NCBI GenBank assembly: GCA_958418185.1
Contig: CATZEP010000021.1
Coordinates: 1 to 16,248, forward strand
DNA from: an uncultured Collinsella sp.
Lineage (GTDB): Bacteria > Actinomycetota > Coriobacteriia > Coriobacteriales > Coriobacteriaceae
Length of the DNA: 16,248 bases
Direction of reading: 5' to 3'
Both the position numbers and the translations under genes were made by a program. Positions 1 to 7,187 of this stretch are shown piece after piece. Each line of letters begins with the position of its first letter. The first letter of the stretch is position 1. The notes beneath the pieces were generated by a model. That model made no database searches. It was not told where the DNA came from and saw only the letters and a program-made list of their open reading frames with translations.

Positions 1-2
1 CG

Positions 3-764
3 CTATTTGCCGTTGGACACGACCGTCTGGCCCTCGACGCCGTTAAATCCAAACAGCATATCGAGCGCCTGGATGTACCACGGCGCGTCCTTGCCGACCT
101 CTTCGATCTCTTTGGCGACTTCGCTGGCCTTCTTGGCGTTCGAGGACTTTTTGCTCGACGACGAGTCCGAATCGTCGTCCAGGCCCAGCACGTCAATCTT
201 GGTCTCGCCGGGCATCACCAGGCCCAGGTCCTCGGTCGCCGCGTCCTTAATGCCCTCCTCTGAGAGCAGCTTGTCGACGCTTTTCTGCAGCTCGTCGTTG
301 TACTGCTGGCGAATCTCGACCTGCTTGGCCAAGATATCGCTCGAGCGTTTGGCAACGTAGAGGTCGCGCACGGGAAAGTACAGGCTCACGAGCACCAGGG
401 CGACGACAATACCGATAAACAGCCCTCGCTGAGGACCGTGGGTAAAGTCGTAAATTGCCTTGACCGCTGCGTTGTCGTTGGCGTAGTGCATAAAGTCCGA
501 GCCGGAAAGACGGCTTGAGGGACGGCGCGGCTTGTCGGACGCCTGGGTCGAAGGGCGCGACGCATGCTTGGAACGCGATGGGCGCACCGGACTATCCGAG
601 GAACTATTTGGCTGAGCATTGGGATGCGAAGTCGCCGGCGAGCTATACCTGGAGCGATCAGCACCAGCATAACCAGACCCGCCGAGCTGCACGGTACGCG
701 CACGACGAGGCGACGGCTCGCGCGAACCGGCGGAATAATACCTGTTGTCGTAAATCTGATCCAT
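3..764 (-). CDS. DivIC/FtsB-like septum formation initiator protein
   Basis: Predicted 253-residue bitopic membrane protein of the divisome, probably helping link FtsQ/FtsL-type proteins to septal wall synthesis. Residues 1 to about 100 are low-complexity and rich in Ser, Pro and Arg, so probably a disordered cytoplasmic tail. A single hydrophobic helix spans about 114-137 (GLFIGIVVALVLVSLYF). A coiled-coil-like stretch (about 138-167) and the segment GIKDAATEDLGLVMPGETKI (171-190) follow, matching the usual septum-initiator layout. An acidic/Ser/Lys linker (196-215) and a short C-terminal tail end it. The ATG at 764 is chosen because the upstream in-frame extension would run through the eno terminator; AAGG precedes it. 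The protein is longer than E. coli FtsB (about 100 residues), but long-tailed versions are usual in Actinobacteria, where a gene of this type follows eno. The family call is good; the exact partner set is inference. Confidence 0.8.
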   Translation of the reverse strand: MDQIYDNRYYSAGSREPSPRRARTVQLGGSGYAGADRSRYSSPATSHPNAQPNSSSDSPVRPSRSKHASRPSTQASDKPRRPSSRLSGSDFMHYANDNAAVKAIYDFTHGPQRGLFIGIVVALVLVSLYFPVRDLYVAKRSSDILAKQVEIRQQYNDELQKSVDKLLSEEGIKDAATEDLGLVMPGETKIDVLGLDDDSDSSSSKKSSNAKKASEVAKEIEEVGKDAPWYIQALDMLFGFNGVEGQTVVSNGK

Positions 765-855
765 GTGCGCCTTGTGCGGTTGAGGTTTGTTTGCGCTAAG
801 TCCTTTAGTTATAGCACGAGCGCCCGCACCGCCTTCGCCAGCCTTTGCTCGACAT

Positions 856-887
856 AAAAAAGGCGCTGAGCCGTATGGCCCAGCGCC
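856..887 (-). terminator. Rho-independent terminator after eno
   Basis: On the minus strand a stem GGCGCTG/CAGCGCC (862-868 with 881-887) continues, after one mismatch, into a further 3 bp and closes with a 4-nt loop. It is followed directly by six T residues (856-861). It lies about 70 nt beyond the eno stop and before the septum protein gene, so it should limit readthrough from the strongly expressed eno. Confidence 0.85.
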
Positions 888-959
888 CATAGTTCTTTGC
901 GGCATCCAGCCAAGACGGGGAGGAACCGAGTCAGCCTCCCCCTCGCCAAATTCGCCCGT

Positions 960-2249
960 TTAGCGAATGTTGTAGAACGCGGCCTTACCGGCGTAGCGCG
1001 CGCTGCCCTCGAGCTCGTCCTCGATGCGGATGAGCTGGTTGTACTTGGCAATACGGTCGCTGCGGCACGGGGCGCCCGACTTGATCTGGCCGGCGTTAAC
1101 ACCCACGACCAGGTCGGCGATCGTGGAGTCCTCGGTCTCGCCGGAACGGTGACTCACGATGCAAGCGTAGCCGGCCTCCTTGGCAGTCTCGATAGCCTCG
1201 AGCGACTCGGTGAGCGTGCCAATCTGGTTGACCTTGACCAGGATCGCATTGGCGGCGCCCAGCTCGATGCCCTTCTTGAGGCGCTCGGTGTTGGTGACGA
1301 ATAGGTCGTCGCCCACCAGCTGCACTTTGTTACCAATGCGGCGGGTAAGCTCGACCCAACCGTCCCAGTCCTCCTCGGCCATGCCGTCCTCGATGGAGAT
1401 GATGGGATAGGTGTCGACAAGCTTCTCCCAGTAATCGACCATCTGGGCGCTCGTGTACTCTACGCCCTCGCCCTTGAGCTCGTACATACCGGTCTCGGCG
1501 TTGTAGAACTCGGTCGAGGCCGGATCCATGGCGTACATGAAGTCGACGCCGGGCTTAAAGCCGGCCTTCTCCACGGCCTTGGTGATGTACTCGAACGGTT
1601 CGGCGTTGGTCTTGAGGTTGGGCGCGAAGCCGCCCTCGTCGCCCACGCCGCCGCCCAGGCCTGCCTCGTGCAGCACGCCCTTGAGGGTGTGGTAGACCTC
1701 GGCGCACCAACGCAGGCCCTCGGTAAAGCTCGGAGCGCCCACCGGCATGATCATGAACTCCTGGAAGTCAACGTTATTGTCGGCATGCACGCCGCCGTTG
1801 AGGATGTTCATCATGGGCGTGGGCAGCAGGTGGGCGTTAACGCCGCCCAGGTACTGGTACAGCGAAAGGCCCGCCGACTCGGCAGCGGCGCGGGCGACGG
1901 CCAGCGACACGCCCAAGATGGCGTTAGCGCCGAGCTTGGTCTTGTTGGGAGTACCGTCCGCGGCGATCAGCGCGGCATCGACGGCGCGCTGGTCGAAGGC
2001 ATCGAGGCCCACGACGGCATCGGCGCACTCGTTGTTGACGTGCTCGACGGCCTGCGAGACGCCCTTGCCCAGATAGCGACCTTTGTCGCCGTCGCGCAAC
2101 TCGCATGCCTCAAAGGCGCCGGTCGAAGCGCCCGAAGGCACCATCGCGCGGCCGAAGCTGCCGTCCTCGAGCACGACCTCGACCTCGACGGTGGGGTTGC
2201 CGCGGCTGTCGAGTACCTCGCGACCGTAGACGTCCAAAATATCGCTCAT
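960..2249 (-). CDS. eno: Enolase (phosphopyruvate hydratase)
   Basis: Interconverts 2-phosphoglycerate and phosphoenolpyruvate in glycolysis; cytoplasmic, usually also a component of RNA-degradation complexes. At 429 residues it has the normal family length and is intact. Visible motifs are SGASTGAFEACELRDGD near residues 39-55, the catalytic Glu205 in GVGDEGGFAPNL, metal ligands Asp242, Glu287 and Asp314, catalytic Lys339 in ILVKVNQIGTLTES, the SHRSGETEDSTIADL signature (366-380) and Lys390 in QIKSGAP. The ATG at 2249 is preceded by GAGGGAG at proper spacing. It is followed by its own terminator and then by the septum protein gene, an arrangement also seen in other Actinobacteria. No unusual residue was noticed. 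Confidence 0.98.
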   Translation of the reverse strand: MSDILDVYGREVLDSRGNPTVEVEVVLEDGSFGRAMVPSGASTGAFEACELRDGDKGRYLGKGVSQAVEHVNNECADAVVGLDAFDQRAVDAALIAADGTPNKTKLGANAILGVSLAVARAAAESAGLSLYQYLGGVNAHLLPTPMMNILNGGVHADNNVDFQEFMIMPVGAPSFTEGLRWCAEVYHTLKGVLHEAGLGGGVGDEGGFAPNLKTNAEPFEYITKAVEKAGFKPGVDFMYAMDPASTEFYNAETGMYELKGEGVEYTSAQMVDYWEKLVDTYPIISIEDGMAEEDWDGWVELTRRIGNKVQLVGDDLFVTNTERLKKGIELGAANAILVKVNQIGTLTESLEAIETAKEAGYACIVSHRSGETEDSTIADLVVGVNAGQIKSGAPCRSDRIAKYNQLIRIEDELEGSARYAGKAAFYNIR

Positions 2250-2322
2250 GTTGTCTCCCTCTCACTTGGAAACGTAGTTGATGCAAGCGACTGGCCGACT
2301 GTGCACCATCGGTGCGCCTCCG

Positions 2323-2367
2323 TAAGTTAGCCATGTCGCACTTTTTACATTATGCCCTAAGTTAGCC
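2323..2367. repeat. TAAGTTAGCC direct repeat pair upstream of eno
   Basis: The 10-mer TAAGTTAGCC occurs at 2323-2332 and 2358-2367, 35 bp apart, roughly 75-120 bp upstream of the eno ATG. A CATAAT hexamer on the minus strand lies between the copies, so they could flank the eno promoter and bind a regulator. No convincing -35 box was found, so the regulatory reading is tentative. Confidence 0.3.
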
Positions 2368-2531
2368 GAGGGATACATATGAATTGGAGAAATCATTCTT
2401 TGAGGCGCTTGTTTTTGCACCGAACATTCATCTCTAGAGGTCGCCCCCCCACCATTAAATTCTTCTATCGGCATACCGTCTTTACCTGGCTTGCGAATGA
2501 AAGAGCCAATAATGTACTTTTACATCGTGCA

Positions 2532-2616
2532 AAGTTCTGGATATCGTGCAATTCTAAGGGTCTGAAGTTCTGGATATCGTGCATAATCAGGTTATAAAAG
2601 TTCTGGATATCGTGTA
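2532..2616 (+). repeat. Three 19-bp direct repeats at exact 33-bp period
   Basis: AAGTTCTGGATATCGTGCA is found at 2532-2550 and 2565-2583, and with one change near its end at 2598-2616 (ends GTGTA). Start-to-start distance is exactly 33 bp each time, about three helical turns, so all copies lie on the same DNA face. The 14-bp spacers are unrelated. The third copy ends just before the ribosome binding site of the ATPase gene. A partial ATCGTGCA lies at 2524-2531, just before the first copy. The pattern resembles a cooperative operator array rather than a CRISPR. Confidence 0.9.
2571..2598 (+). promoter_or_regulatory. Candidate promoter of the AAA ATPase gene, inside the repeats
   Basis: TGGATA (2571-2576, 4 of 6 to the consensus -35) and TATAAA (2593-2598, -10) are separated by 16 bp. 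The -35 box lies in the second repeat and the presumed start point in the third, so a protein bound to the repeats would block this promoter. The call rests on hexamer matching only. Confidence 0.4.
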
Positions 2617-2626
2617 CGAGGTAGCC

Positions 2627-3994
2627 ATGCTTAAACGAAAAGCCTATGACAAACTATTAAAATGGAAGCATGAAAGCGCTGGTAAAACAGCACTTCTTAT
2701 TGAAGGAGCCCGCCGCGTCGGAAAGAGCACGCTTGCCCGCACGTTTGGAGAAACCGAATACAAGTCCTGCCTTGTCATTGATTTCTTTCAAGCACCTGCC
2801 GAAGTTAAGCAATATTTTGAGGACTATCGCACTGACTTCGACTCGCTCTTCCTCTATCTCTCGGTTTTCTATAACGTCAAACTCTATGAACACGAAACGC
2901 TTATCGTCTTTGACGAGGTCCAGATGCACCCGCAAGCACGCGGACTCATCAAGTATCTCGTTGCAGACGGACGTTACGACTACATCGAAACTGGATCCCT
3001 GCTCAGCATCAAGCAGAACATTAAAGATATCGTCATCCCATCCGAGGAAGAGTCTCTGGAACTTGAGCCCCTCGACTTTGAGGAGTTTCTTTGGGGCATG
3101 GACGAAAAGGGGCTGGCCGATCTCATTCGCATGAGTTTTAACAAGATGAAGCCGCTCCCCGATGCCCTACATCGCAGAGCGCTCTCCCTTATGCGCGAAT
3201 ACATGCTCGTAGGTGGCATGCCTGAGCCGGTATCCATCTATGTTGAACAGCGCGCTTTTGCGCCCGTCGACGCTTCGAAGCGCCGAATCGTCCAGCTCTA
3301 TCGCAACGATATCTCTCGTTTTGCAACCGGTTACGAATTCAAAGTCGTCTCCGTACTCGATGGCATCCCGGGTCAGCTCTCTAGGCACGAAAAACGATTC
3401 AAGCTTTCCTCACTTGATAAAAACGCACGCATGCGCACCTACGAAGAAGCCTTCTTTTGGCTGGCAGACGCGCGAATTGCCAATATCTGCTATGCCGCAA
3501 GCGAACCGAGCGTGGGCCTTTCACTCAGCATGGAGCAAACGGCCCTCAAGTGCTACATGGCAGACACCGGTCTGCTTGTAACGCTTGCCTTCTCTGACAA
3601 CAACGATACCGATGAGGACGTTTACAGGGCCGTGCTTCGCGGCGACATCGGATTGAACGAAGGAATGCTTACCGAAAACTACGTTGCCCAATCTCTAAAG
3701 GCCAATGGACACAGGCTCTTCTTTTATTCCCAAAGCGGAAAGAAGGAGGGAGAGGAGCGCATGGAAATCGACTTCCTCGTTGCCCGACCCTATGTCAATG
3801 CCGCCGGAAAGCCGCGCATCAGCCCCATCGAAGTTAAGTCGCCACGCAGATACGGAACCATCTCCCTCGACCGATTCCGCGCGCGCTTTAACAAGAAGAT
3901 TGGGATGGCTTACGTGTTGCACCCTAAACAACTCGAGTGGGATGCCGAAGCACAGCTGGCACATCTTCCGTTGTATATGGCTTTTTGCTTGTAG
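2627..3994 (+). CDS. AAA ATPase with DUF4143-type C-terminal region
   Basis: A 455-residue P-loop ATPase of the AAA_14/DUF4143 type. Walker A is GARRVGKST (27-35) and Walker B is LIVFDEVQ (92-99); ETGS at 121-124 fits a sensor position. The C-terminal part has ENYVAQSLKANGHRLFFY (350-367), then EIDFLV (380-385) and PIEVKS (400-405). Asp382, Glu402 and Lys404 are spaced like a PD-(D/E)XK nuclease-fold core. Function of the family is poorly known; DNA-related or defence-like roles are guesses. The ATG at 2627 is preferred over an upstream in-frame ATG at 2579 because GAGGT (2618-2622) precedes it and the upstream extension merely translates the repeats. The gene stands alone, convergent with mazG, and looks lower in GC (about 50% by eye) than its neighbours, suggesting acquisition. 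Such ATPases often occur in multiple copies per gut-bacterial genome. Confidence 0.88.
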   Translation: MLKRKAYDKLLKWKHESAGKTALLIEGARRVGKSTLARTFGETEYKSCLVIDFFQAPAEVKQYFEDYRTDFDSLFLYLSVFYNVKLYEHETLIVFDEVQMHPQARGLIKYLVADGRYDYIETGSLLSIKQNIKDIVIPSEEESLELEPLDFEEFLWGMDEKGLADLIRMSFNKMKPLPDALHRRALSLMREYMLVGGMPEPVSIYVEQRAFAPVDASKRRIVQLYRNDISRFATGYEFKVVSVLDGIPGQLSRHEKRFKLSSLDKNARMRTYEEAFFWLADARIANICYAASEPSVGLSLSMEQTALKCYMADTGLLVTLAFSDNNDTDEDVYRAVLRGDIGLNEGMLTENYVAQSLKANGHRLFFYSQSGKKEGEERMEIDFLVARPYVNAAGKPRISPIEVKSPRRYGTISLDRFRARFNKKIGMAYVLHPKQLEWDAEAQLAHLPLYMAFCL

Positions 3995-4033
3995 AGACCT
4001 CTCTACGAATGGATGCCGTGAGAGACGCAGGCC

Positions 4034-4894
4034 TCACTCGCTTGCTTTTGCTTGGTCCCACAGGTCGTTGAGTTGAGCGGTTGAGCAGGCGGCGAGGTCA
4101 TCGCCCGCCTCGTGCACGGCGGCCTCCATCGCAGCCCAGCGACGGCGGAACTTGGCTGTGCTGGCGCGCAGGGCGCTCTCGGCGTCGATACCCTCTTTGC
4201 GTGCAACGTTGACTAGGGCAAAAAGCAGATCGCCAAACTCCATCTCGCGCTCGGGCGTTCCGGGGGCCTCGGCCTCAAACTCGGCACGCTCCTCTGCTAC
4301 CTCGTCCCACACATCCTGGACCGTCTCCCACTCAAAGCCCACGGCAGCCGCCTTGCGCGACACCTTCTGAGCCTGCATCAGCGCCGGCAGATGCGTGGGC
4401 ACACCGTCGAGTAGGCCCTCGGGCGCAGCCTCGCCCGCCGCCACGGCCTTGTCCTTGGCGGCCTTCTCGGCAAGCTTGACCTCGTCCCAAATCTTGAGCA
4501 CCTCGTCGGAGCTCTCGGCGTCCGCATCGCCAAACACGTGCGGATGACGGCGAATGAGCTTGGCGTCGATATCGCGCGCCACATCGGCCAGCGTAAACTC
4601 ACCGGCATCCGCCGCGATCTGCGCATGCAACACTACCTGCATGAGCACGTCGCCCAGCTCCTCGCGCAGGTGTGCCGCATCATCGGCCTCGATGCAGTCG
4701 AGCGCCTCGTAGGCCTCCTCGATCATGTTCTTGCCAATGCTGCGGTGCGTCTGCTCGCGATCCCACGGGCAGCCATCGGGCTGACGCAGACGCCAGATAG
4801 TCTGCACCAGATGCTGCAGCTCGGCCGACGCGTCGACCAGCGTGGACAGGTCGCGCGAACCCTCGGCATTTTGCTGAGCCATGTGCTGCGCCAT
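4034..4894 (-). CDS. mazG: MazG nucleoside triphosphate pyrophosphohydrolase
   Basis: Hydrolyses nucleoside triphosphates, including non-canonical ones, to monophosphate and pyrophosphate; cytoplasmic house-cleaning. The 286-residue protein has two MazG-type helical modules. The first starts at LRQPDGCPWDREQTH (36-50) and carries the metal-binding set Glu59, Glu60, Glu63 with Glu78, Glu79 and Asp82 (EELGDVL). The second carries EERAE (201-205) and EMEFGDLLFALVNVARK (217-233). Length is a little above E. coli MazG (263). The ATG at 4894 has a strong GGAGGAGGA upstream; the longer frame back to 5002 overlaps the preceding gene and is rejected. Only 2 nt separate it from the yfcE-like stop, so the two are probably co-transcribed and coupled. 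Confidence 0.93.
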   Translation of the reverse strand: MAQHMAQQNAEGSRDLSTLVDASAELQHLVQTIWRLRQPDGCPWDREQTHRSIGKNMIEEAYEALDCIEADDAAHLREELGDVLMQVVLHAQIAADAGEFTLADVARDIDAKLIRRHPHVFGDADAESSDEVLKIWDEVKLAEKAAKDKAVAAGEAAPEGLLDGVPTHLPALMQAQKVSRKAAAVGFEWETVQDVWDEVAEERAEFEAEAPGTPEREMEFGDLLFALVNVARKEGIDAESALRASTAKFRRRWAAMEAAVHEAGDDLAACSTAQLNDLWDQAKASE

Positions 4895-4896
4895 GG

Positions 4897-5445
4897 TTAT
4901 TCCTCCTCCAGGACCACGTGACGGAACGCGCCGCCCTCGTAGATGCCGTAGCTGTGCGTACCGTCCTTGGGAATGCTCACGCTGCCGGGATTGAAGAGCC
5001 ACAGGCCCGGGTGCGCGGCGCTTGCCTCGTTAACCTTGATGTGCGTATGGCCGTAGACGAGCGCGGAGCCCTCGGGCAGCGCGGGCGCGTGGTCGACGCT
5101 GTTGTGCATGCCGGCGCCAAAGACGTGGCCGTGCGTCAGGAACAGTTCGCGGCCGGTCTCATCAAACAGCGTGGCGTAGTCGGCCATGACGGGAAAGTCG
5201 AGCACCATCTGGTCGACCTCGGCGTCGCAGTTGCCGCGCACCGCGATGATGCGGTCGGCCAGGGCGTTGAGCAGCGGAATCACGCGCTTGGGGGCGTAGT
5301 CGCGCGGCAGGTCGTTGCGCGGACCGTGGTAGAGCAGGTCGCCCAGCAGAACGATGCGGTCGGGCTGCTCGGACTCGATGGCGGCGACCAGGCGCTCAGT
5401 CCAATATGCCGAACCGTGGATGTCAGAGGCGATGAGGTATTTCAT
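4897..5445 (-). CDS. yfcE: YfcE-like metallophosphoesterase
   Basis: Predicted cytoplasmic phosphodiesterase of the YfcE/MJ0936 calcineurin-like family. At 182 residues it is close to E. coli YfcE (184). All metal motifs are present: DIHGS (Asp8, His10), GDLLYHGPRND (Asp36), RGNCD (Asn72), THGH (His105, His107), GHTH (His133, His135), then NPGSVSIPK (152-160). The ATG at 5445 is chosen because AAAGGA lies at correct spacing and the fold begins at once with MKYLIASDIHG; the 22-residue extension to 5511 would overlap the preceding gene. E. coli YfcE hydrolyses phosphodiesters in vitro, but its physiological substrate is not settled. It lies between a lone LarC domain gene and mazG. Confidence 0.9.
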   Translation of the reverse strand: MKYLIASDIHGSAYWTERLVAAIESEQPDRIVLLGDLLYHGPRNDLPRDYAPKRVIPLLNALADRIIAVRGNCDAEVDQMVLDFPVMADYATLFDETGRELFLTHGHVFGAGMHNSVDHAPALPEGSALVYGHTHIKVNEASAAHPGLWLFNPGSVSIPKDGTHSYGIYEGGAFRHVVLEEE

Positions 5446-5503
5446 GAGGGATCCTTTCGGGATGGAGTTGACGGAGCCGGTCGCGGCGCGCCGCACGATC
5501 TTG

Positions 5504-5989
5504 TTATTCAAATCGCAGCGCCGCGCTCTGGGCCGCCTGCATCACGCGCTGGAGCGGTACGTCGTGCTCACGGGCAAGACGGGCGCAGTCTTCGTACTCG
5601 GGCGCCGCGCGCTCGCTGCCGTCGGGCAGGGTCGCCACCTTGACGGACACCTCGCCCCATGGCGTTGTTACGCGCTCAAAGCGGCGTGGTAGGCAAACGC
5701 GCTCCATAACCTGGCGGCGGATGCCATTGGTCGTGGTTTCCAAAAAGATAATCGTCTGTAGGCGCTCGATATCCTCGTGGGTACAGATTACCTGCAGCTG
5801 CCAGCCGGGACGGCCCTTCTTGCAATAGAGGGGCAGCCAGTGCACCTCGCGCGCACCGGCCTCGCGCAGGCGGTCGGCGGCGTAGGCGAGCACCTCGGGC
5901 GACGCGTCGTCGATATCGCATTCCAGCTTGACGATGGTCTCGGGCGCATCGGTCTCGCGGGACAGCGGAGATTTGCTATCGCATGGCAT
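5504..5989 (-). CDS. Standalone C-terminal LarC (DUF111) domain protein
   Basis: The 161-residue product matches the C-terminal part of LarC, the CTP-dependent nickel insertase that finishes the nickel-pincer nucleotide cofactor. Seen motifs are ECDIDDASPEVLAYAADRL (23-41), the REAGAREVHWLPLYCKKGRP segment (42-61), TTTNGIRRQVMERVCLPR (85-102), TPWGEVSVKV (109-118) and APEYEDCARLA (129-139), all hallmarks of LarC2. The N-terminal LarC1 half is absent: upstream lies the divergent phosphatase gene and no LarC1-like frame is seen. The ATG at 5989 is chosen over 6028 because AAAGGAG (5999-6005) sits 9 nt before it, whereas nothing precedes 6028. It probably starts a transcript with the yfcE-like gene and mazG (58-nt gap). 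Activity without LarC1 in trans is uncertain. Confidence 0.82.
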   Translation of the reverse strand: MPCDSKSPLSRETDAPETIVKLECDIDDASPEVLAYAADRLREAGAREVHWLPLYCKKGRPGWQLQVICTHEDIERLQTIIFLETTTNGIRRQVMERVCLPRRFERVTTPWGEVSVKVATLPDGSERAAPEYEDCARLAREHDVPLQRVMQAAQSAALRFE

Positions 5990-5998
5990 ACGGTCCGG

Positions 5999-6005
5999 CT
6001 CCTTT
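5999..6005 (-). promoter_or_regulatory. Ribosome binding site fixing the LarC2-like start
   Basis: AAAGGAG on the minus strand lies 9 nt before the ATG at 5989. It decides this start against the in-frame ATG at 6028, which lacks any Shine-Dalgarno match. Confidence 0.65.
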
Positions 6006-6144
6006 CCGCACGGGCTCGTTTTGTTCATTCAAACGCTAGCACATCGCGGGCGGCGTGGATGTGGCGGAGCGCGATGAGCGCGATTTTCCCTGTCCGCAAG
6101 AAACCGACACCCCGGCGCGCTCGTCGCATCGAGAGCCGCGCCGC

Positions 6145-6150
6145 TACAAT
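6145..6150 (+). promoter_or_regulatory. Candidate -10 box for the histidinol-phosphatase gene
   Basis: TACAAT matches the -10 consensus in five of six positions, 32 nt before the ATG. No good -35 hexamer is present 16-18 bp upstream. The 193-bp gap to the divergent LarC2-like gene should contain promoters for both directions; nothing else is recognised there. Confidence 0.35.
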
Positions 6151-6182
6151 GGAGCGAATTCGCCTGACGCAAAGGAGCTGCC

Positions 6183-7094
6183 ATGTCTGCTTGCCCGCTG
6201 GTCGATTGCCATACCCACACCTCGTTTTCGGACGGGCACGCCTCGTTTGAGGACAACGTTCGCGCCGCTGCTGCGGCCGGGTGCCACGTCATGGTCTCGA
6301 CTGACCACCTCACCCTACCCGCCAGCATGGACGCCAACTGCGAAGTGCAGGTTGTCGAGGGCGACCTGCCGGCACATCGCCTGGCCTTTGAGGACGCCCG
6401 CAAGCTTGCCGCGCAGATTGCGCCGGAGCTCGAGCTTATCTATGGCTTTGAATGCGATTGGTACGAGGGCTGCGAGCCTTTGGTCGAGCGCTGGTCAGCG
6501 GGTGCCATAGTGCGCTTGGGCAGTGTGCACTGGACTGGCGATCCGGGCGATATCATGGCCGGTGCTGCGGGCACGGCGGGAACGGAAAACGTCGCTCGTC
6601 CCGACACGCCCGATTCGAGCTGCGGTTGGATCGACGATGGCACCAACCTGCACGTTTGGGAAAACCTGGGCGTGCGCGGCGTGTGGGAGCGCTACGTCGA
6701 TGACTGGTGCCGCGCCTGTGAAAGCCCGCTTAACTTTGATGTAATGGCCCACCCCGACCTGGTCATGCGCTTTTCGAAGGAAGGCTTTGCGCCCGACTTT
6801 GACCCCGCGCCATTCTGGGAGCAGATGGCCGAGTGCACGCACGATACGGGCCGCCGCGTTGAGGTCTCGACGGCCGCGCCGCGCAAGGGGCTCGACGACT
6901 ACTACCCCGCGACCGGTCTTTTGCGTTGCTTTGCCCATGCCGAGGTGCCCATTACCTTTGGCTCGGACGCGCACCGCGCCTGCGATATCTGCTGGAACAT
7001 CCGCGAGGCCCAGGCCCACGCCTACGACTGCGGCTATCGAACCTTCGACATCCCCCACATCACCGGCGAATGGGAGCCCACGCCCCTCGCCTAG
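6183..7094 (+). CDS. hisJ: PHP-family histidinol-phosphatase (HisJ/HisK type)
   Basis: Predicted to dephosphorylate L-histidinol phosphate to histidinol, the step before HisD. The 303-residue protein has the complete PHP metal site: DCHTHTSFSDGH (His10, His12), STDH (Asp41, His42), GFECDW (Glu90), GSVHW (His116), MAHPDL (His190) and FGSDAHR (Asp262, His264). The insert at about 120-160 is typical of the HisJ branch. The ATG at 6183 has AAGGAG at good spacing. It faces the end of the histidine operon, and the operon's HisB (195 residues) lacks a phosphatase domain, so this gene very likely supplies the missing activity. A general PHP phosphoesterase role remains possible, but context favours histidine synthesis. 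Confidence 0.88.
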   Translation: MSACPLVDCHTHTSFSDGHASFEDNVRAAAAAGCHVMVSTDHLTLPASMDANCEVQVVEGDLPAHRLAFEDARKLAAQIAPELELIYGFECDWYEGCEPLVERWSAGAIVRLGSVHWTGDPGDIMAGAAGTAGTENVARPDTPDSSCGWIDDGTNLHVWENLGVRGVWERYVDDWCRACESPLNFDVMAHPDLVMRFSKEGFAPDFDPAPFWEQMAECTHDTGRRVEVSTAAPRKGLDDYYPATGLLRCFAHAEVPITFGSDAHRACDICWNIREAQAHAYDCGYRTFDIPHITGEWEPTPLA

Positions 7095-7106
7095 CCATCC
7101 CTTCAT

Positions 7107-7175
7107 AAGTTGCGGTGAAATAGTTCCTGTTTATAGCCCTAAGACCGTCAAACAAGAACTATTCCACCGCAACTT
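7107..7175. repeat. 26-bp-arm imperfect hairpin after hisJ
   Basis: The arm at 7107-7132 begins AAGTTGCGGTG and the arm at 7150-7175 ends CACCGCAACTT; they pair over 26 bp with two mismatches around a 17-nt loop. It begins 13 bp after the phosphatase stop and could help end or stabilise that transcript. There is no proper T-run after it, so it is labelled a repeat rather than a terminator. Confidence 0.8.
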
Positions 7176-7187
7176 CTATTTGATCCG

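Larger units (their letters stand above)
2250..2626. other. Intergenic region between divergent eno and the AAA ATPase gene
   Basis: This 377-bp gap has lower GC than its surroundings. It should carry the eno promoter (minus) and the ATPase promoter (plus). It holds a TAAGTTAGCC direct-repeat pair near eno and three phased 19-bp repeats at the ATPase side. Short open frames exist on both strands (for example 2379-2597 plus), but none has a convincing ribosome binding site or family resemblance, and the 2379-2597 frame merely reads through the repeats. Confidence 0.7.

Noticed and set aside
2379..2597. 72-codon plus-strand frame before the ATPase gene
   Set aside because: No Shine-Dalgarno site; its end simply translates the direct repeats (KFWISC twice).
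2532..2616. CRISPR array
   Set aside because: Repeats are 19 bp with only 14-bp spacers, just three copies, and they overlap a promoter and start codon; no cas genes are near.
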